64,000 nucleotides of DNA from Gracilaria domingensis (GCA_022539475.1 VCMS01000019.1:62001-126000), one strand, 5' to 3'; positions 31,223 to 41,832 are shown, counted from the first letter of the stretch. A program made the numbers and translations. The notes: generated by a model not told the origin, from the letters alone.

Positions 31223-32059
31223 GAGTATATTTATAACGTGCTTGGAATGAAAGGCACGCCAGAAGTTGCACCAGCGGGAATTGGAGTGTGTTCGTTTATC
31301 GCTGAGACAATGGCGCTGCGAGTAGGTCTACGGATCGTATGCCACAGAGCTGACAATGGCTGGAGAGAAAGAATCCGTATTTTGCTTGACTCACAGCGTC
31401 TCCTAGAAGGTTTGCAGTCGCCGTTGCGGAGACAATCATACTCGGTTCAAGATGTTTCACGTTTGTTGTTTCACGTTGGTGAGGTATGCCCTGTTGACAT
31501 GCTTTGGATACCAAGTCACTGCAGGTTGGAAAGGAATGAATTCGTGGATGGATTAGCAGGCGAAGCTTTGAACTTGCATGTTGAGGCTCAAATTTCTTTC
31601 CCAATTGACTATTCTGATGTATGCAGAAGGATAAGAGATCATAATGAAAGAAGACCTTTATTACCGGCAGTATCAGAAGAGTTTGGAAATAATGTGTCGC
31701 TACGAGAAGCAGAAGCTACTTTGGCACAGCTTTATGTTGGACATTCACCATACTTACATCCTTTCGGTACTTATCTGCAAGGTAAGAGGTTAGTTTGCAG
31801 CTGCAGACCTGGAGTATTGGATGCAGTTGAGCATTATCTTTTGAGATGCCCAACGAGGACCTTGTCCCGACGTTTGTGCTTGCCTGCTCTAAGTGATCGT
31901 CAGGGTCTAGCTGTTAAGACGATAATTAGAAACTGGCCTGAAAAGGTTTTGGCCTTCCTGGTGAGAGAACGTTCCTTTCAACAGAAACGTTCTGTAGCAA
32001 GCCGGAATTGGGCTGTTTCACCCGTAAGCAGAGAGAGAGAAAGGCACGCCACTGAATAA
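31223..32059 (+). mobile_element. 5'-truncated LINE-type retrotransposon relic with open RNase H and zinc-knuckle frame
   Basis: An open frame of about 278 codons from 31223, with no ATG-led gene structure. It holds most of an RNase H domain: the Glu helix (SFIAETMALRVGL), ILLDSQRLLEGL with the second Asp, and MLWIPSHCRLERNEFVDGLA with the His and last Asp. A linker with ATLAQLYVGHSPYLHP follows, then a knuckle (VCSCRPG...EHYLLRCP) and the end IIRNWPEKVLAFLVRERSF. The first catalytic Asp and the whole reverse transcriptase are missing, so it is a dead 5'-truncated copy. Its frame is still intact, making it the youngest of the four relics here. Confidence 0.82.
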
Positions 32060-32425
32060 TACGCTTCGAAAACGGAAACTCAAAAGAAATGTACGTTTGT
32101 GGGTGTGTTTCAGCATTTATCATACGAAAAGGTCAAGTTCTTGAGGAGGACAGAGTAGGAGGTGTTTACGACCCAATGAAAATACAATCAGGAAACGACT
32201 TTTAAGTGTTATGCTGTCTCTAGTGAGCGCAAAGGGCAAAGGGGACATTTCTGGGCCTATACCTGGCTAGCGTCAATCCGTCCTTACCTACACTGAAACC
32301 CATAATTTATGAATGAAAGCGAAGGGCATATGACCATGGGTGCGACAGCATATTCTTTACGGAACCAATATGATGTTAGGAGCTGGAGTTGGTAGCAGGC
32401 GTTTGAGTGGCTGTCGTTGAAGCCC

Positions 32426-32444
32426 ATAATATGGACCATATTAT
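32426..32444. repeat. Perfect 19-bp AT-rich palindrome
   Basis: ATAATATGG, one A, then CCATATTAT. Intergenic. Confidence 0.8.
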
Positions 32445-33233
32445 TCTCGGACGCTTCGCATTGAACGAGAAGGAAAGTTTCGTTCTATATATTGATCCAT
32501 AACAATCTCGACTGTATCGTTGGCTTCACTGTGTTCATGAAACAGATTCCGATGAGTCGTGATGCGGAACATGGAAAAGAGTAACGCACCTCATATCTGC
32601 TACTTGATGGTTACGAAGTTAGGACGTCTGCAGGCATTCGAAGTAGCGTGGCATATTCTTAGCTTATCCTACATCGAACTTCAATGAAGCAAACACAAAA
32701 GGCGGAGAGCCGTTCATGAACACTGGCAGGAGTACTTGCAATAAGTGTAAGAACAAGCATGTTGCAAAAAGATTCAAAAGGGACGCGGATGCGGCAAGTT
32801 GTGAGTAAAAGTTATAAACAGAAGTGATGGCACTCTACGCTCTAGCGTTAAAAGGTCGGAATTGCGAGCGCGGAACAGCACATAGACTCTCGACACATTT
32901 TCTCAGAGTGCTCTCTCGATCAAGCCAAAAAAACACAGAGAGCCTAGTCGGCCCCTCAAATGCACCCCAAACCCACTCAAGCGCTCAACTGGCAGCTAAT
33001 AAGACCGACCAAACCTTCAAAACATACTCTGATGGCTTGTGCGCAGCAAAGATCCAACTCCCTCAAAAAGGAATGGACTGACTACAAAAAGTTCGTGTCA
33101 CAAGCCATTAGAATGTTTAAGCTGTTTCCAAACAACTCTTAAATTGAACGATGACCACAAAACCACGATGACTGACCGCTTCATGCTGTGTGCAATTTAC
33201 GCTTTGACAGCTCCTTACTCTTCCGTCTTCGTT

Positions 33234-33495
33234 CACGCGCTCGTTGATTCTCACGTAGCTTGCCAATACCACCCGTTGCTCCTTGCTTTGATTGACTTTT
33301 GTTCACGTTCGGTACAGAATGAGTTGTGTCCAACTCTGAGGACGAAGGGCATACTGCACACTTCGAAAGCTGCTTAGGCCTACGCCTGCGTTTCATGCGC
33401 TTTTTGATTCCTTTGGCGCTTGGCATCACCACCTTTTGTTCCTTGTTTGGGTTCGTTTTCGTTGACGTTCGGTTCTGCCTGACTTGCGTCCGCCT
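33234..33495. repeat. Diverged direct repeat, about 100-bp units
   Basis: The unit from 33234 (CGCGCTCGTTGATTC ... GTTCACGTTCGGTACAGA) recurs in diverged form from about 33396 (TGCGCTTTTTGATTC ... GTTGACGTTCGGTTCTGC). On the minus strand the two translate to related Asn/Gln/Lys-rich segments (PNVNENEPKQGTKGG and PNVNKSQSKQGATGG), so the duplication may once have been coding. Confidence 0.55.
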
Positions 33496-34019
33496 TTGAA
33501 GAGGAAGTAAGGTTTGCCTGATGGCAGTTCTCTTCTGTGCTTGTGCAGACAAGCGAACGATACTGCTGACCGCGACAGATGCAGATGGTTAATTGGATGA
33601 GTTTGAGTTGCTTTTTCGGTTGATGTTCTGCAAGAGTTTGAAGTTGTAGGCCGTAGCCTCGAGCTGGAAGGTTGTGAACTTGAGATAAATATGGTGGGCA
33701 ACTGCAAGATGGGCTACAAAGATACCCGGCCACCTTTCAAGCTTGCATGGAACGCCTTGCGAAGGCAAGACTCCTGCCGCAGGAGCGAGATTGACCTGCA
33801 ATGCATGACTCAATGACTCAATGGTGGTGAATGCATGCAAATCAAGATGTTTCTGACTTTTGATATTTTTCCCTTTTTGTCTATTTCATCCGTTTTCCGC
33901 GCCAAAACTCGGAAGCAACGTCACGCGATGATCGATCAGCATGCGCCCTGCGGGCGCTGCGACCTGATTACACAGGTAGATACAAATTGGCCTTGCCAAC
34001 GGCGTGGCATCGTTACAAG

Positions 34020-34792
34020 TCATAAGTTATAACTGCGCAACTGTTACTGAACATTCGGCACACGCAAGCGGCGCACAGCCACGTTTGCTGGCCGGCGCAC
34101 AGGCCGGATGCGTGGGCGCGCGCGCAAGGCGCGAACGCAACGCGCAGGGAGAAGTTCTCCCTGAGAACGGATCGGCGGCGAGCGCAATGCGAACCGTTCT
34201 GCAACCGCAGAAACTGTGGGTGCGCCGCGGTGCGCCGATGACGGCGGCGTGCAGCGCGCGTGTCAAAACGGCGCGCCTTCTCCGCCGACGGCGTCGCGCA
34301 CGCACCATTGGCCGCGCGCCGCACATGCGGCGCGCGCGCGCGCGCAGACGGCGCCAGTCACGTCCACGTGCAAGCAATTGCAATGTGCAAGCCGATTGGA
34401 CGCCGTCTCGGCGCGCTGCTTCCACTGTTTGCCACTTTGTTGGCGCAGCTTTTCGGAATTAATTCTCGCAGCCGCTGCGCGTGCCGCGTGTGACATGGTT
34501 GGATCTGCGCGGTGACCGCGCGTGATGGGCGCTGCCCTCTGCGCACTGATTTGTTGCGTTGCGTTTGTAAAGGGCTGCTGTGAGCGAGCACCCCCGCCGT
34601 CTTGGCTTTCCCACCCACGCCCGGTACATATCTGCCTTGTCTCTCTTCTCTTCCCTCCACGACTCCCGTCGCCATCTTCCATTCATCGAGTCGCTGCCTG
34701 CTACCTTTGGTGCGAGCCTTCACTTCCTCGAGCCCACCGCTCTCATCTCTCTTTTCGTTCTTATTGTTCTCATCGTTCTCATCGTCTCCGTC
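34020..34792. promoter_or_regulatory. CpG island and pyrimidine-rich leader ahead of a small ORF
   Basis: A strongly CpG-rich block (about 34060-34520) is followed by a C/T-rich stretch leading to the ATG at 34793, which includes repeated GTTCTCATC units near 34758-34790. This resembles the promoter-plus-leader layout of recognised genes in the window. Open frames here on both strands are GC-driven and not credible. Confidence 0.4.
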
Positions 34793-35056
34793 ATGCAGCG
34801 CCTCACTCCACTGTGCGTCCGTCGTGCTCGAAGCAGCGCTGTGGGTCATGCACCCGTTGCAACGCTCACGCCGCCGAGGGCGCCGTTCGTGCCGCGCCTG
34901 GCCGCCGGTAACACGCTCGCGCTGGTACAGAGCCTCGTCAAACGCTGCCCGGAAACCATGTGCTGCGTCGTCGCGCCGTTGATTATCGGATGTGTATTGG
35001 TGTTCCGTGGATTTCAATCCTATTCTCAGGAGAAGCGACGTGCCGATATGAGCTGA
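34793..35056 (+). CDS. Small hypothetical protein with one C-terminal hydrophobic segment
   Basis: An 87-residue open frame starting at the first ATG after a pyrimidine-rich leader. It has an Arg-rich N-half and then a hydrophobic stretch (MCCVVAPLIIGCVLVFRGF) followed by a short charged end (SYSQEKRRADMS), which would suit a small membrane protein. I recognise no family. Support comes from the CpG-island promoter and the leader type. It could also be a spurious frame or the last exon of something else. Confidence 0.35.
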   Translation: MQRLTPLCVRRARSSAVGHAPVATLTPPRAPFVPRLAAGNTLALVQSLVKRCPETMCCVVAPLIIGCVLVFRGFQSYSQEKRRADMS

Positions 35057-35709
35057 CCTTGTGTGCCTCACGCTCTGTATCGCTTCTTAACTGCCATGCT
35101 ATTCTTTCCACAATGTTTTGGCTTATGTTGTACCATAGGGATGGGTTATCATTTCACTCACAATTGTTTACTACTTGGAGAGCGTCGAGACGACGCTCTT
35201 TTACTTAATTACTTGGTCCATGCTGTAGATAAAGTCGACTACTAAAGTTACCGAATGTGCCGTCATTACGTTCCACTCAGCGCGCCAGCGTCTGCGCGTC
35301 GCGTCTCCGCCGTCAGTGCTACCCAACACAAACCAAGAAAAAGGGGCCGTGCCCAGCGGACGGCTCGCACGGTGATCGACTACTAGCAAGCTAAAGCTTT
35401 ACATTCAGTCAGCGCTTGATTCAAACCATATCTTTGATCACTTGTTGCCTAAAAAGTCGTGCGATTTGCATGAATGGACGCAGTGCGCAATGGCGGAGGC
35501 GCTTTGTCTTCAATGCGCGCCCTGCATGTTGCCGAATTTCTCAAATTTGGAGCGCGCCACAGCGCCGCCTGCTTGCGGTGCTGCTTCCTGGGGCCGTTTC
35601 CTTCCATTTTATTCGCGGAATCGAGATAGAATATATCTGCATGGTTATACCAACCACATGCATTGCTTCTTGTACCTAAGTTCGGCCGCTCCCAGGCGAT
35701 GGATTTGCA
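35057..35709. other. Intergenic region with no recognisable gene
   Basis: About 650 bases between the small ORF and tRNA-Thr. No coding frame or repeat recognised. Confidence 0.45.
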
Positions 35710-35783
35710 GCCGGCTTAGCTCAGTTGGTTAGAGCGCGCCCTTCGTAAGGGTGAGGTCGCGAGTTCGAATCTCGCATTCGGCT
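35710..35783 (+). tRNA. tRNA-Thr (anticodon CGU)
   Basis: A 74-base cloverleaf without intron. The D-arm is GCTC/GAGC. The anticodon arm is CGCCC-TTCGTAA-GGGTG, with anticodon CGT at 35743-35745. The T-arm is GCGAG-TTCGAAT-CTCGC. The internal promoter boxes are intact (TAGCTCAGTTGG and GAGTTCGAATC). The acceptor stem GCCGGCT/ATTCGGC has one C-T mismatch and one G-T pair; the discriminator is T. A T7 run lies eight bases downstream. Confidence 0.9.
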
Positions 35784-35790
35784 TTCGAGC

Positions 35791-35797
35791 TTTTTTT
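35791..35797 (+). terminator. Pol III terminator of tRNA-Thr
   Basis: Seven consecutive T, eight bases after the tRNA end. Confidence 0.8.
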
Positions 35798-35884
35798 CAT
35801 TTTTTGTCACTTCAACACCGACGACCCTGACGTCGACACGCCAATCGCTTCCCATCCTTGAAGCCCCCTTCCTTGACGCGCAAC

Positions 35885-35907
35885 TACCTTCGTATCTCAC
35901 GAAGGTA
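35885..35907. repeat. Hairpin TACCTTCGT / ACGAAGGTA upstream of succinyl-CoA ligase
   Basis: Perfect 9-bp arms with a 5-base loop. A further CGAAGGTAG copy follows directly at 35909-35917. It lies between tRNA-Thr and the ATG at 36003, so it is probably in the promoter or leader of that gene. Confidence 0.8.
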
Positions 35908-36002
35908 TCGAAGGTAGCCTACCAACTCAGCGCAACGTCACCGATCAGAACAAGTCCTCATTTCTGTTCCTCTCCTAGCCCCCACTAACTCCCGATCCCG
36001 CC

Positions 36003-36929
36003 ATGGCATCCCCAGCTCTCAGAACCTTCTCCTCCAGGCCCGCTCCCTACGTCTCAGCCGCCACGCGCGTTCTTTTCCAGGGCTTCACCGGCAAACAAGG
36101 CACCTTTCATGCAGAGCAAGCCATTGCTTATGGCACCAACATTGTTGGTGGAACTAATCCAAAGCGAGCCGGCCAGCGTCATTTAGATCGCCCCGTGTTT
36201 GCCACCGTTGCAGAAGCAAGGGCTCAAACTGCTGCTGATGCCTCGGCCATATTCGTGCCGCCTGCAGGAGCCGCTGCCGCCATTGAGGAAGCAATTGCTG
36301 CCGAGATGCCTTTGGTCGTTTGTATTACTGAGGGAATTCCGCAGAGAGATATGGTTCGAGTGAAGGGCCTTCTAAAGGATGCTACTGCTACTCGTCTTAT
36401 AGGCCCCAATTGTCCTGGCATTATTAAGCCGGATCAGTGTAAGATCGGTATCATGCCTGGGCACATCCATATACCAGGCTCCATTGGCGTCGTGTCCAGA
36501 TCAGGCACTCTCACATATGAAGCCGTCAACCAAACCACCGAAGTCGGTCTTGGGCAGAGTATTTGCGTCGGAATCGGAGGCGATCCTTTCAATGGCACTG
36601 ATTTCATCGATTGCCTTGACATGTTCCTCAACGACGAAGAAACAAAGGGCATCGTTATGATCGGCGAAATCGGCGGTCAAGCTGAGGAGCAAGCTGCAGA
36701 GTTTCTTAAACAACACCCTGTGAAAAAGCCCGTTGTGGCGTTTATTGCGGGAGTCACTGCTCCCCCCGGTAGACGTATGGGACATGCCGGAGCCATTATT
36801 TCTGGTGGAAAGGGCACTGCGGCTGACAAGATTGCTGCCTTGGAAGCGGCTGACGCTAGAGTGGTTCGAAGTCCTGCCAATCTTGGCATTGCCATGTTGG
36901 AGGAAATGCAGAACGCGGGCTTGGCCTGA
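36003..36929 (+). CDS. SUCLG1: Succinyl-CoA ligase [ADP/GDP-forming] subunit alpha
   Basis: A 308-residue TCA-cycle enzyme subunit that, with the beta subunit, converts succinyl-CoA to succinate with nucleoside triphosphate formation in mitochondria. It has the CoA-binding Rossmann domain ([40 protein letters not shown]) and [20 protein letters not shown], then the ligase domain with [27 protein letters not shown] and [14 protein letters not shown]. The phosphorylated His is H261 in [17 protein letters not shown]. The first 20 residues (Arg, Ser, Ala, no acids) form a short mitochondrial presequence. Length is normal, slightly short for plants (about 330-350). Confidence 0.95.
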   Translation: MASPALRTFSSRPAPYVSAATRVLFQGFTGKQGTFHAEQAIAYGTNIVGGTNPKRAGQRHLDRPVFATVAEARAQTAADASAIFVPPAGAAAAIEEAIAAEMPLVVCITEGIPQRDMVRVKGLLKDATATRLIGPNCPGIIKPDQCKIGIMPGHIHIPGSIGVVSRSGTLTYEAVNQTTEVGLGQSICVGIGGDPFNGTDFIDCLDMFLNDEETKGIVMIGEIGGQAEEQAAEFLKQHPVKKPVVAFIAGVTAPPGRRMGHAGAIISGGKGTAADKIAALEAADARVVRSPANLGIAMLEEMQNAGLA

Positions 36930-37572
36930 TCGCCTTTGTGTATCGTTCATTGTTTTGTTTGCACTGCTATGTTCAGTTCTTACACTTTCGTCCACTCCCG
37001 CTCTTGTCCCGGGAGGATGGAAAGGTACAATGCGCTGTATCTGAATTCAACTTATTCACTTCAGTTTCATTTTCGCACTCTCAGAAACTTATTCGTCACT
37101 GACTTATGCCTTTAGTATTGAAGTGAGTCGCCGAGATTAGGGTCACCTCGATCAAACATGGGATGAAACTTGATTCGACAAATGTTATGAACTTACTAAC
37201 GATCGCTGAGGAAGGGGATCTACTAATGTTGCGATACGAAGCAAAATTGGTGGCATCACCGCACCAGATTGGATATGACTTCTACAGGATCTGTTCGTCT
37301 TTTTCATGAAGATCGCCCTTTGTTTGCAAACCCTGCCCCAGAAGCCCACCCAATCGCGTGTTCCGGGTCGGGTAATAGACCAGCATAAGAGAAGGGGGAC
37401 CCCGACATTAACAAGTGAAACTAATATAAATGGCCAATTCTGTTTAAACGGAGCAAGAAGAGCGTCCGTCTTTCACAGAACTCAAAATCGCGTTCCACGT
37501 TACGAATGTTTTTATATCTAGGTTAGGAAAAAACTGCCTTCGTATTTCTTCATCGTTCAACGGCACACTAAG
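36930..37572. other. Intergenic region between two convergent genes
   Basis: About 640 bases; 3' flanks of succinyl-CoA ligase and the HAT-repeat gene. Nothing else seen. Confidence 0.5.
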
Positions 37573-39183
37573 TTATTTCCTCTTATTTGCAAGTATTCTC
37601 AATCTGTTGGCCATCTCGCAATCACCCTGATCCTCCTCGAAAGCCGCCCATACACGCAGCAATGCAGCATCTCTTCCTCGCTGTCTTGTCGTTTCGGCAA
37701 ACAGTTTGCGCGCTCTTTCAATACCGCCATCTTCCGCAAAATGTTTCCATTCAAGCATGGCAAGTGAACGAACTGCCATGATATCTCCCGAGGAAAACCT
37801 GATACTCTTCCTCAACAACTCTTTCGCCACATCGTAATTCCCGTCCTCCTGCTCGAGCGTCGAGAACGCATGCAAGGTCTTGTAATCGCGCGAATTGATA
37901 CGCAACGCACGCTTGTACAGCTCTCTGGCTTTTTGTGTGTTTCCCTCTCTGCGTTCAATGGCGGCCCATGTATGCACCAATCGAACAACGTCCTGGGGGC
38001 GTTCTTTCCGACTGCTGACGCCCCGCTTAAACAGAGTTCGGGCGGCTTCGACATCGCCAGCATCCGCTTCCAAACGCGCCCAGTTCATGTGGAGCATGGC
38101 AGATTTGCCCTCACCGACACGATCGGCGGCCTCCCGAAATAACCGTCTGGACTCGGTAACATTTCCGGTACGCGCCTCCAAAAGCGCCCAAGCCTGCCAA
38201 TTCAGCGGATCGTGCGGATCGGCTCTAGTCCCGCGTTCATACAGACATCTTGCGGCATTGAAATTTCGTTCCCGTTCCTCGAGCAATCCCCATGCTTGCC
38301 AGCTGCAGGGGTAGGAAGGGTCTGCTACTATCGCGCGCTCGTACAATTGCCTCGCTCGAGGGTTGTTTCCCATGCGATGCTCCAAAGAGGCCCACGCATG
38401 CCACACAAGCTTGTCCTTTGGATCTGCCTCTGCTGCACGCATGTAGAGGAAGCGTGCGCGTTGAGACTTTCCACGGCTGGCCTCAAGCCCTGCGTATGCA
38501 GTATACAACGGTGCGACTTTGTTTCTCCTCACGGCCCTGACGCCCATTTCAAACACGTTGGAAGCCTGTGAGAAGTTCTTGCGGCGCATTTCCATGTTAG
38601 CCCATTGCATGTAGATGTACGAATCGGCTGAATCGGCATCCACAGCAAGCCGAAACAGTTTGGCAGCTGTTTGATAGTTGGACGCACTGCTTTCCAAAGA
38701 AGCTAAGGCACCCAACAGGACAGCATTCTGCGGACAATTCTCCAAGGCACGCTTGTAAACCTTTCGGGCGGAAGACTTTCCAGAAGCAGCAGCCTCACAA
38801 CCAGCGTAAAAGTGCCAGATATAGGCGTCGTCTTGCACCTGTCTCACAGCACGTTCCATAACTTGAGCAGCATGCTTGTGGCCATGTGCTTTCCGTGAAG
38901 CCTTTCCGTAAGCCAGCCAGGAACGTGCGTCAGTGGGAGTTTCAGAAAGATGCTTTGACAGAAGACGGGCGGCTGCAGCTGGATCGCCTGCCCGAAGCTC
39001 GAGCTGAGCCAGCACCGGCAGAGGTGGGACGTCCGAGTTGTCGTTCGGGGTGGAGGTGTATGGGGCGCATGTCATGCGCACTGCAGGGCGACGATGCGGG
39101 ACACGGGCACATGTTGAGGGCAATTGGGCATGCGCAGAGCGCGCGAGAACGGCGGGCGTCGGTGCGATGAACGAGGCGCTCAT
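37573..39183 (-). CDS. HAT/TPR-repeat plastid RNA-stability factor, HCF107/MBB1-like
   Basis: A 536-residue protein made almost entirely of tandem 34-residue HAT (half-a-TPR) repeats. Their recurring signature is W..W..LE...GN...AR.LY.RA, e.g. LVWHAWASLEHRMGNNPRAR, CSWQAWGLLEERERNFNAAR and LNWQAWALLEARTGNVTESR; at least ten units are visible. In plants and Chlamydomonas such proteins (HCF107, MBB1) bind the 5' leader of plastid psbH/psbB transcripts and protect them from exonucleases. The ATG at 39183 opens with MSASFIAPTPAVLARSAHAQ and an Arg-rich stretch, a fitting plastid transit peptide. The longer open frame upstream begins at TTG and is GC-driven. A nuclear CRN/Clf1-type HAT protein is the alternative, but those are longer and lack a transit peptide. 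Confidence 0.85.
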   Translation of the reverse strand: MSASFIAPTPAVLARSAHAQLPSTCARVPHRRPAVRMTCAPYTSTPNDNSDVPPLPVLAQLELRAGDPAAAARLLSKHLSETPTDARSWLAYGKASRKAHGHKHAAQVMERAVRQVQDDAYIWHFYAGCEAAASGKSSARKVYKRALENCPQNAVLLGALASLESSASNYQTAAKLFRLAVDADSADSYIYMQWANMEMRRKNFSQASNVFEMGVRAVRRNKVAPLYTAYAGLEASRGKSQRARFLYMRAAEADPKDKLVWHAWASLEHRMGNNPRARQLYERAIVADPSYPCSWQAWGLLEERERNFNAARCLYERGTRADPHDPLNWQAWALLEARTGNVTESRRLFREAADRVGEGKSAMLHMNWARLEADAGDVEAARTLFKRGVSSRKERPQDVVRLVHTWAAIERREGNTQKARELYKRALRINSRDYKTLHAFSTLEQEDGNYDVAKELLRKSIRFSSGDIMAVRSLAMLEWKHFAEDGGIERARKLFAETTRQRGRDAALLRVWAAFEEDQGDCEMANRLRILANKRK

Positions 39184-40897
39184 CGTGTGAGCCGAACTGT
39201 GCGTGGACTGCGCGCGCGGAGTTTCTCGAGCTCCAAGCCAAGTTGCGGTGCAAGGAAAGACGAGTACACACAGCAGTTGACGCAGTGACGGGGAAGAAGC
39301 GCTGATGCGAACGGCGATGGACGATGGATTGGAGCGGAGGGGCGGTGCGGATGACGGTAAGGCGCCGGCCGCGAGCGCGAGCGCAAGTGGAACGCGTGCG
39401 TTGTAAATGGACGACGGTGGACGCAACTGCGCGCACGACGGCTGCTGTGGGGTGGGAATTTGAGATTTGGGGGCGCGAGCTCGCGTGGCGGCGGCCGACG
39501 TGGGTGACGTGTCGGGCCGTGCGATACTGACTGCGACCAGCACCGGTTGGGGAAACATCTCTCGCGATTGCATTTGGGTGGACAGCCGAACACGGGCCTT
39601 TGTGCTCGGTGGCGCTGGCGGCGAGCCATTGGCAGCGGCCACTCGCGGGCGGCTTTTTGGTGGATGTGGTCTCCCCTCCTTGACGAAAAATCTTGCCGCC
39701 GCGGCTTGTTTCGCGCAAAAAGTTGTGTGGTTGTCAGCGGCTGCCGTCGTATTATCTACGGCGTATCTTGTTGACGGCTTCTTGCTTCTGTTTGTGCGTC
39801 GCAAAACGATGCGTTTCGACGGGTGAGTCGCGGTTGACGCGATGCTGCTGGCGAGGAGAATGTCGCCATGCAATCTGCGGTAGGCCAGAGCGCGACGGTG
39901 CGCAGAAAGCTCTATCCCCCTCGCGTGAAACAAGGCGGAAATGCTGCAGCCGAGCAATTGGCAAATCAGTTTACTCCAACCCCTCAAGCTAGTCAGGGTG
40001 GTTCGCAATTACTTCGCATGAATTCATGACCAAGCTGTTCCAAGTCACTGTGACTCACTCCGGCTGCCAACGTCACTCCCTTCTTCTTTCGCATTCCGAG
40101 CCGCACAGCTGTAGTCCAAAAAGTTTGAAGCGTGAAAAACTGGCCAGTCAAGCGTGAGGTCCAACGCACATCAATGTGGTCATTTCAAGATGTACGAGGA
40201 TCGGAGAGAAAAACAATCGCCCCTTAAGTGCTTAAAATCGCAACTAGAGAGCACCGCTCTGCTTTAAAACACGATGCAAATGTGCATCTCTGCTCTTCAC
40301 GTGCACAGAGCTTCCGAAATCATCGCAACAGGACTTTAGTGCAACATGTATAACCTTAAATATTTCATTGACACTATCGTGACATGAACTTGACCCACAG
40401 GGTTTCACGAGTTCTTATCGCTTTCCGGCAATGAAGGAGAAAGTAGACTAGCGCAGCAACCACGGTAGCTATTAGTCCAAACGTGAACAGTTTCTACACT
40501 GATAGAAAAAGCGCTTGGTCCAAATCCCCCAACGAATTCAGTTGCCGTCTTCAATGGTACGTTAGAGAACATATGTAACAAAAGCGTTCCGAACGGAGTG
40601 GAATGACGATCACAACAGTTGACGACAGCAAATGTGAAGCGAGGCTTTCTTCGAATACTGAAACAACTTCCCTGCACCATTCCCTGTTCAACTTCCTGCA
40701 GTACAATAGCACAATCCGGACAGCTTCTGTAGGATACCGCCGTCACATTTCCAACAAAGTGGCACACTGCCAATGCTTTCAGATTGAGAACACGGGCGAT
40801 CTCAACCTATTGAATCTATACCCAGTGATGCAAATATTCGATCGCACGACGAATATTGCAGATTCATGTTAACCACGATCCCCATCCCGTCAAGCGA
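39184..40897. other. Promoter side of the HAT gene and intergenic DNA
   Basis: The first 0.6 kb is GC-rich promoter DNA with long but non-ATG open frames. The rest (about 39850-40870) is less GC-rich and without recognisable genes. A minus-strand frame at 40405-40773 begins at TTG and resembles nothing known to me. Confidence 0.4.
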
Positions 40898-41647
40898 TTA
40901 ATGCATTTTTCTGCTTCCTCCATTTTCCCAGAAAGCTTTCCCCACATCTTCCAACTTTTCTTTGGCCATATCCAATTCACCTTTTCCCTCCTGTGCCACA
41001 GCCTTCCATTTCCATGCTGCAACACAATCAGCTTGTGCTTCTATTGCCTCATTCACTAACGACAGCGCTTTCTCGTTACCTGAATTCTTCACCAGCGACT
41101 GCGCCCAGTTACACAGGATGGCATTTCTGAATTGCACACTTCTCGCGCTCGAGGGGGACTCTGATCTGTCCATAAGATCAATAGCGTTCTCGTAGTGCTC
41201 TCCTGCGCATCCTACCATCCCTTTCACCATCTTCAGATCCCCCCTTTCCTTCTCCTCAGCCACAAGTATCATTCTTTCATCAATGTCAAACTTTAACCGT
41301 CCCAAAAGTCCCACAGCTTGCTCTACACAATCGATATGTTTCTCAATAGAAACATGCACCGAATCACATGTTTCGATTGCCACGTTTGGGCCGTTCCCGC
41401 ACTCACCAAGACATCCTGTGGGTTCAATAGAGGCTCCCGCGTTTGATACCAGAGCTCGCATTGTGGACAGTAGTGAGTTTCCTCTACATGTGGAACTAGT
41501 GCATACCCATATGCTGGGAAGGCTGTCACGGTTCTCCGAGGCGGATGGAACTGCGCGATTTCTAGGGCGCCGTCTACATTTGTTTGACCGGCAACGTTTC
41601 TCTTTCTGCAGAGCATTTGGTACACGGACAAATGCTAATCTTCTCAT
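40898..41647 (-). CDS. [2Fe-2S] thioredoxin-like ferredoxin with TPR-like tail, copy 2 (altered C-terminus)
   Basis: An inverted, almost identical copy of the gene at 30257-31042; the aligned DNA I compared is about 97% identical. The start is MRRLAFVRVPNALQ, against MMPGLAFVRVPNALQ in copy 1. All four cluster cysteines (VCTSSTCRGN, GCLGECGNGPN) are kept. One extra A relative to copy 1 shifts the frame near the end, giving EKLEDVGKAFWENGGSRKMH and a stop about 54 bases before the stop used in copy 1. The TGA used by copy 1 is still present in the DNA, which suggests this copy suffered the indel. The protein may still fold, since only the last helix changes. It lies about 225 bases downstream of 5S copy 2, in the same direction. 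Confidence 0.65.
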   Translation of the reverse strand: MRRLAFVRVPNALQKEKRCRSNKCRRRPRNRAVPSASENRDSLPSIWVCTSSTCRGNSLLSTMRALVSNAGASIEPTGCLGECGNGPNVAIETCDSVHVSIEKHIDCVEQAVGLLGRLKFDIDERMILVAEEKERGDLKMVKGMVGCAGEHYENAIDLMDRSESPSSARSVQFRNAILCNWAQSLVKNSGNEKALSLVNEAIEAQADCVAAWKWKAVAQEGKGELDMAKEKLEDVGKAFWENGGSRKMH

Positions 41648-41812
41648 CCTTTCTGTCGACGACTTAAGAGGATTAGCAGAGGACACTAACGCAGAGCGAG
41701 GTCAGAACGTGATTCTGTCTCTCTGAGTCACGTTCTATCCTGGTGAGAATCCATTTCTAGTGCTGGTATCAAACGACGATACCCCGGAATACCACATCGA
41801 ATATCCAAGGGG

Positions 41813-41832
41813 TACCGACGGTACCGTCGGTA
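41813..41832. repeat. Perfect 20-bp palindrome TACCGACGG-TACCGTCGGTA
   Basis: A self-complementary 20-mer with no spacer. It lies between 5S copy 2 and ferredoxin-TPR copy 2 and belongs to the TACC/GGTA-bounded palindromes discussed under findings. Confidence 0.85.

Larger units (their letters stand above)
32060..34019. other. Intergenic region with no recognisable gene
   Basis: About 2 kb. Contents seen: a 19-bp palindrome at 32426-32444 and a diverged tandem duplication at 33234-33495. Minus-strand open patches over 33181-33840 run in three frames, lack ATG starts, and are rich in Lys, Gln, Arg and Ser. They might be a spliced or decayed gene, but nothing identifies it. Confidence 0.4.

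Noticed and set aside
33181-33840. Possible minus-strand gene in three overlapping frames
   Set aside because: No ATG starts, frame changes without clear splice sites, and repeat-derived sequence. Kept only as an intergenic note.
34358-35071. Minus-strand frame of 237 codons opposite the small ORF at 34793
   Set aside because: Non-ATG start region and low-complexity composition. The plus-strand frame has the leader and a hydrophobic segment, so it is the better, though still weak, candidate.
40405-40773. Minus-strand open frame of 122 codons downstream of ferredoxin-TPR copy 2
   Set aside because: Starts at TTG, has no ATG near the beginning and no recognisable motif.
41632-41645. 14-base match on the minus strand to the U6 snRNA core GAGAAGATTAGCAT
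   Set aside because: It lies at the start codon region of ferredoxin-TPR copy 2, the match stops on both sides, and copy 1 lacks it. No U6 5' stem-loop or terminator is present; chance is the best explanation.
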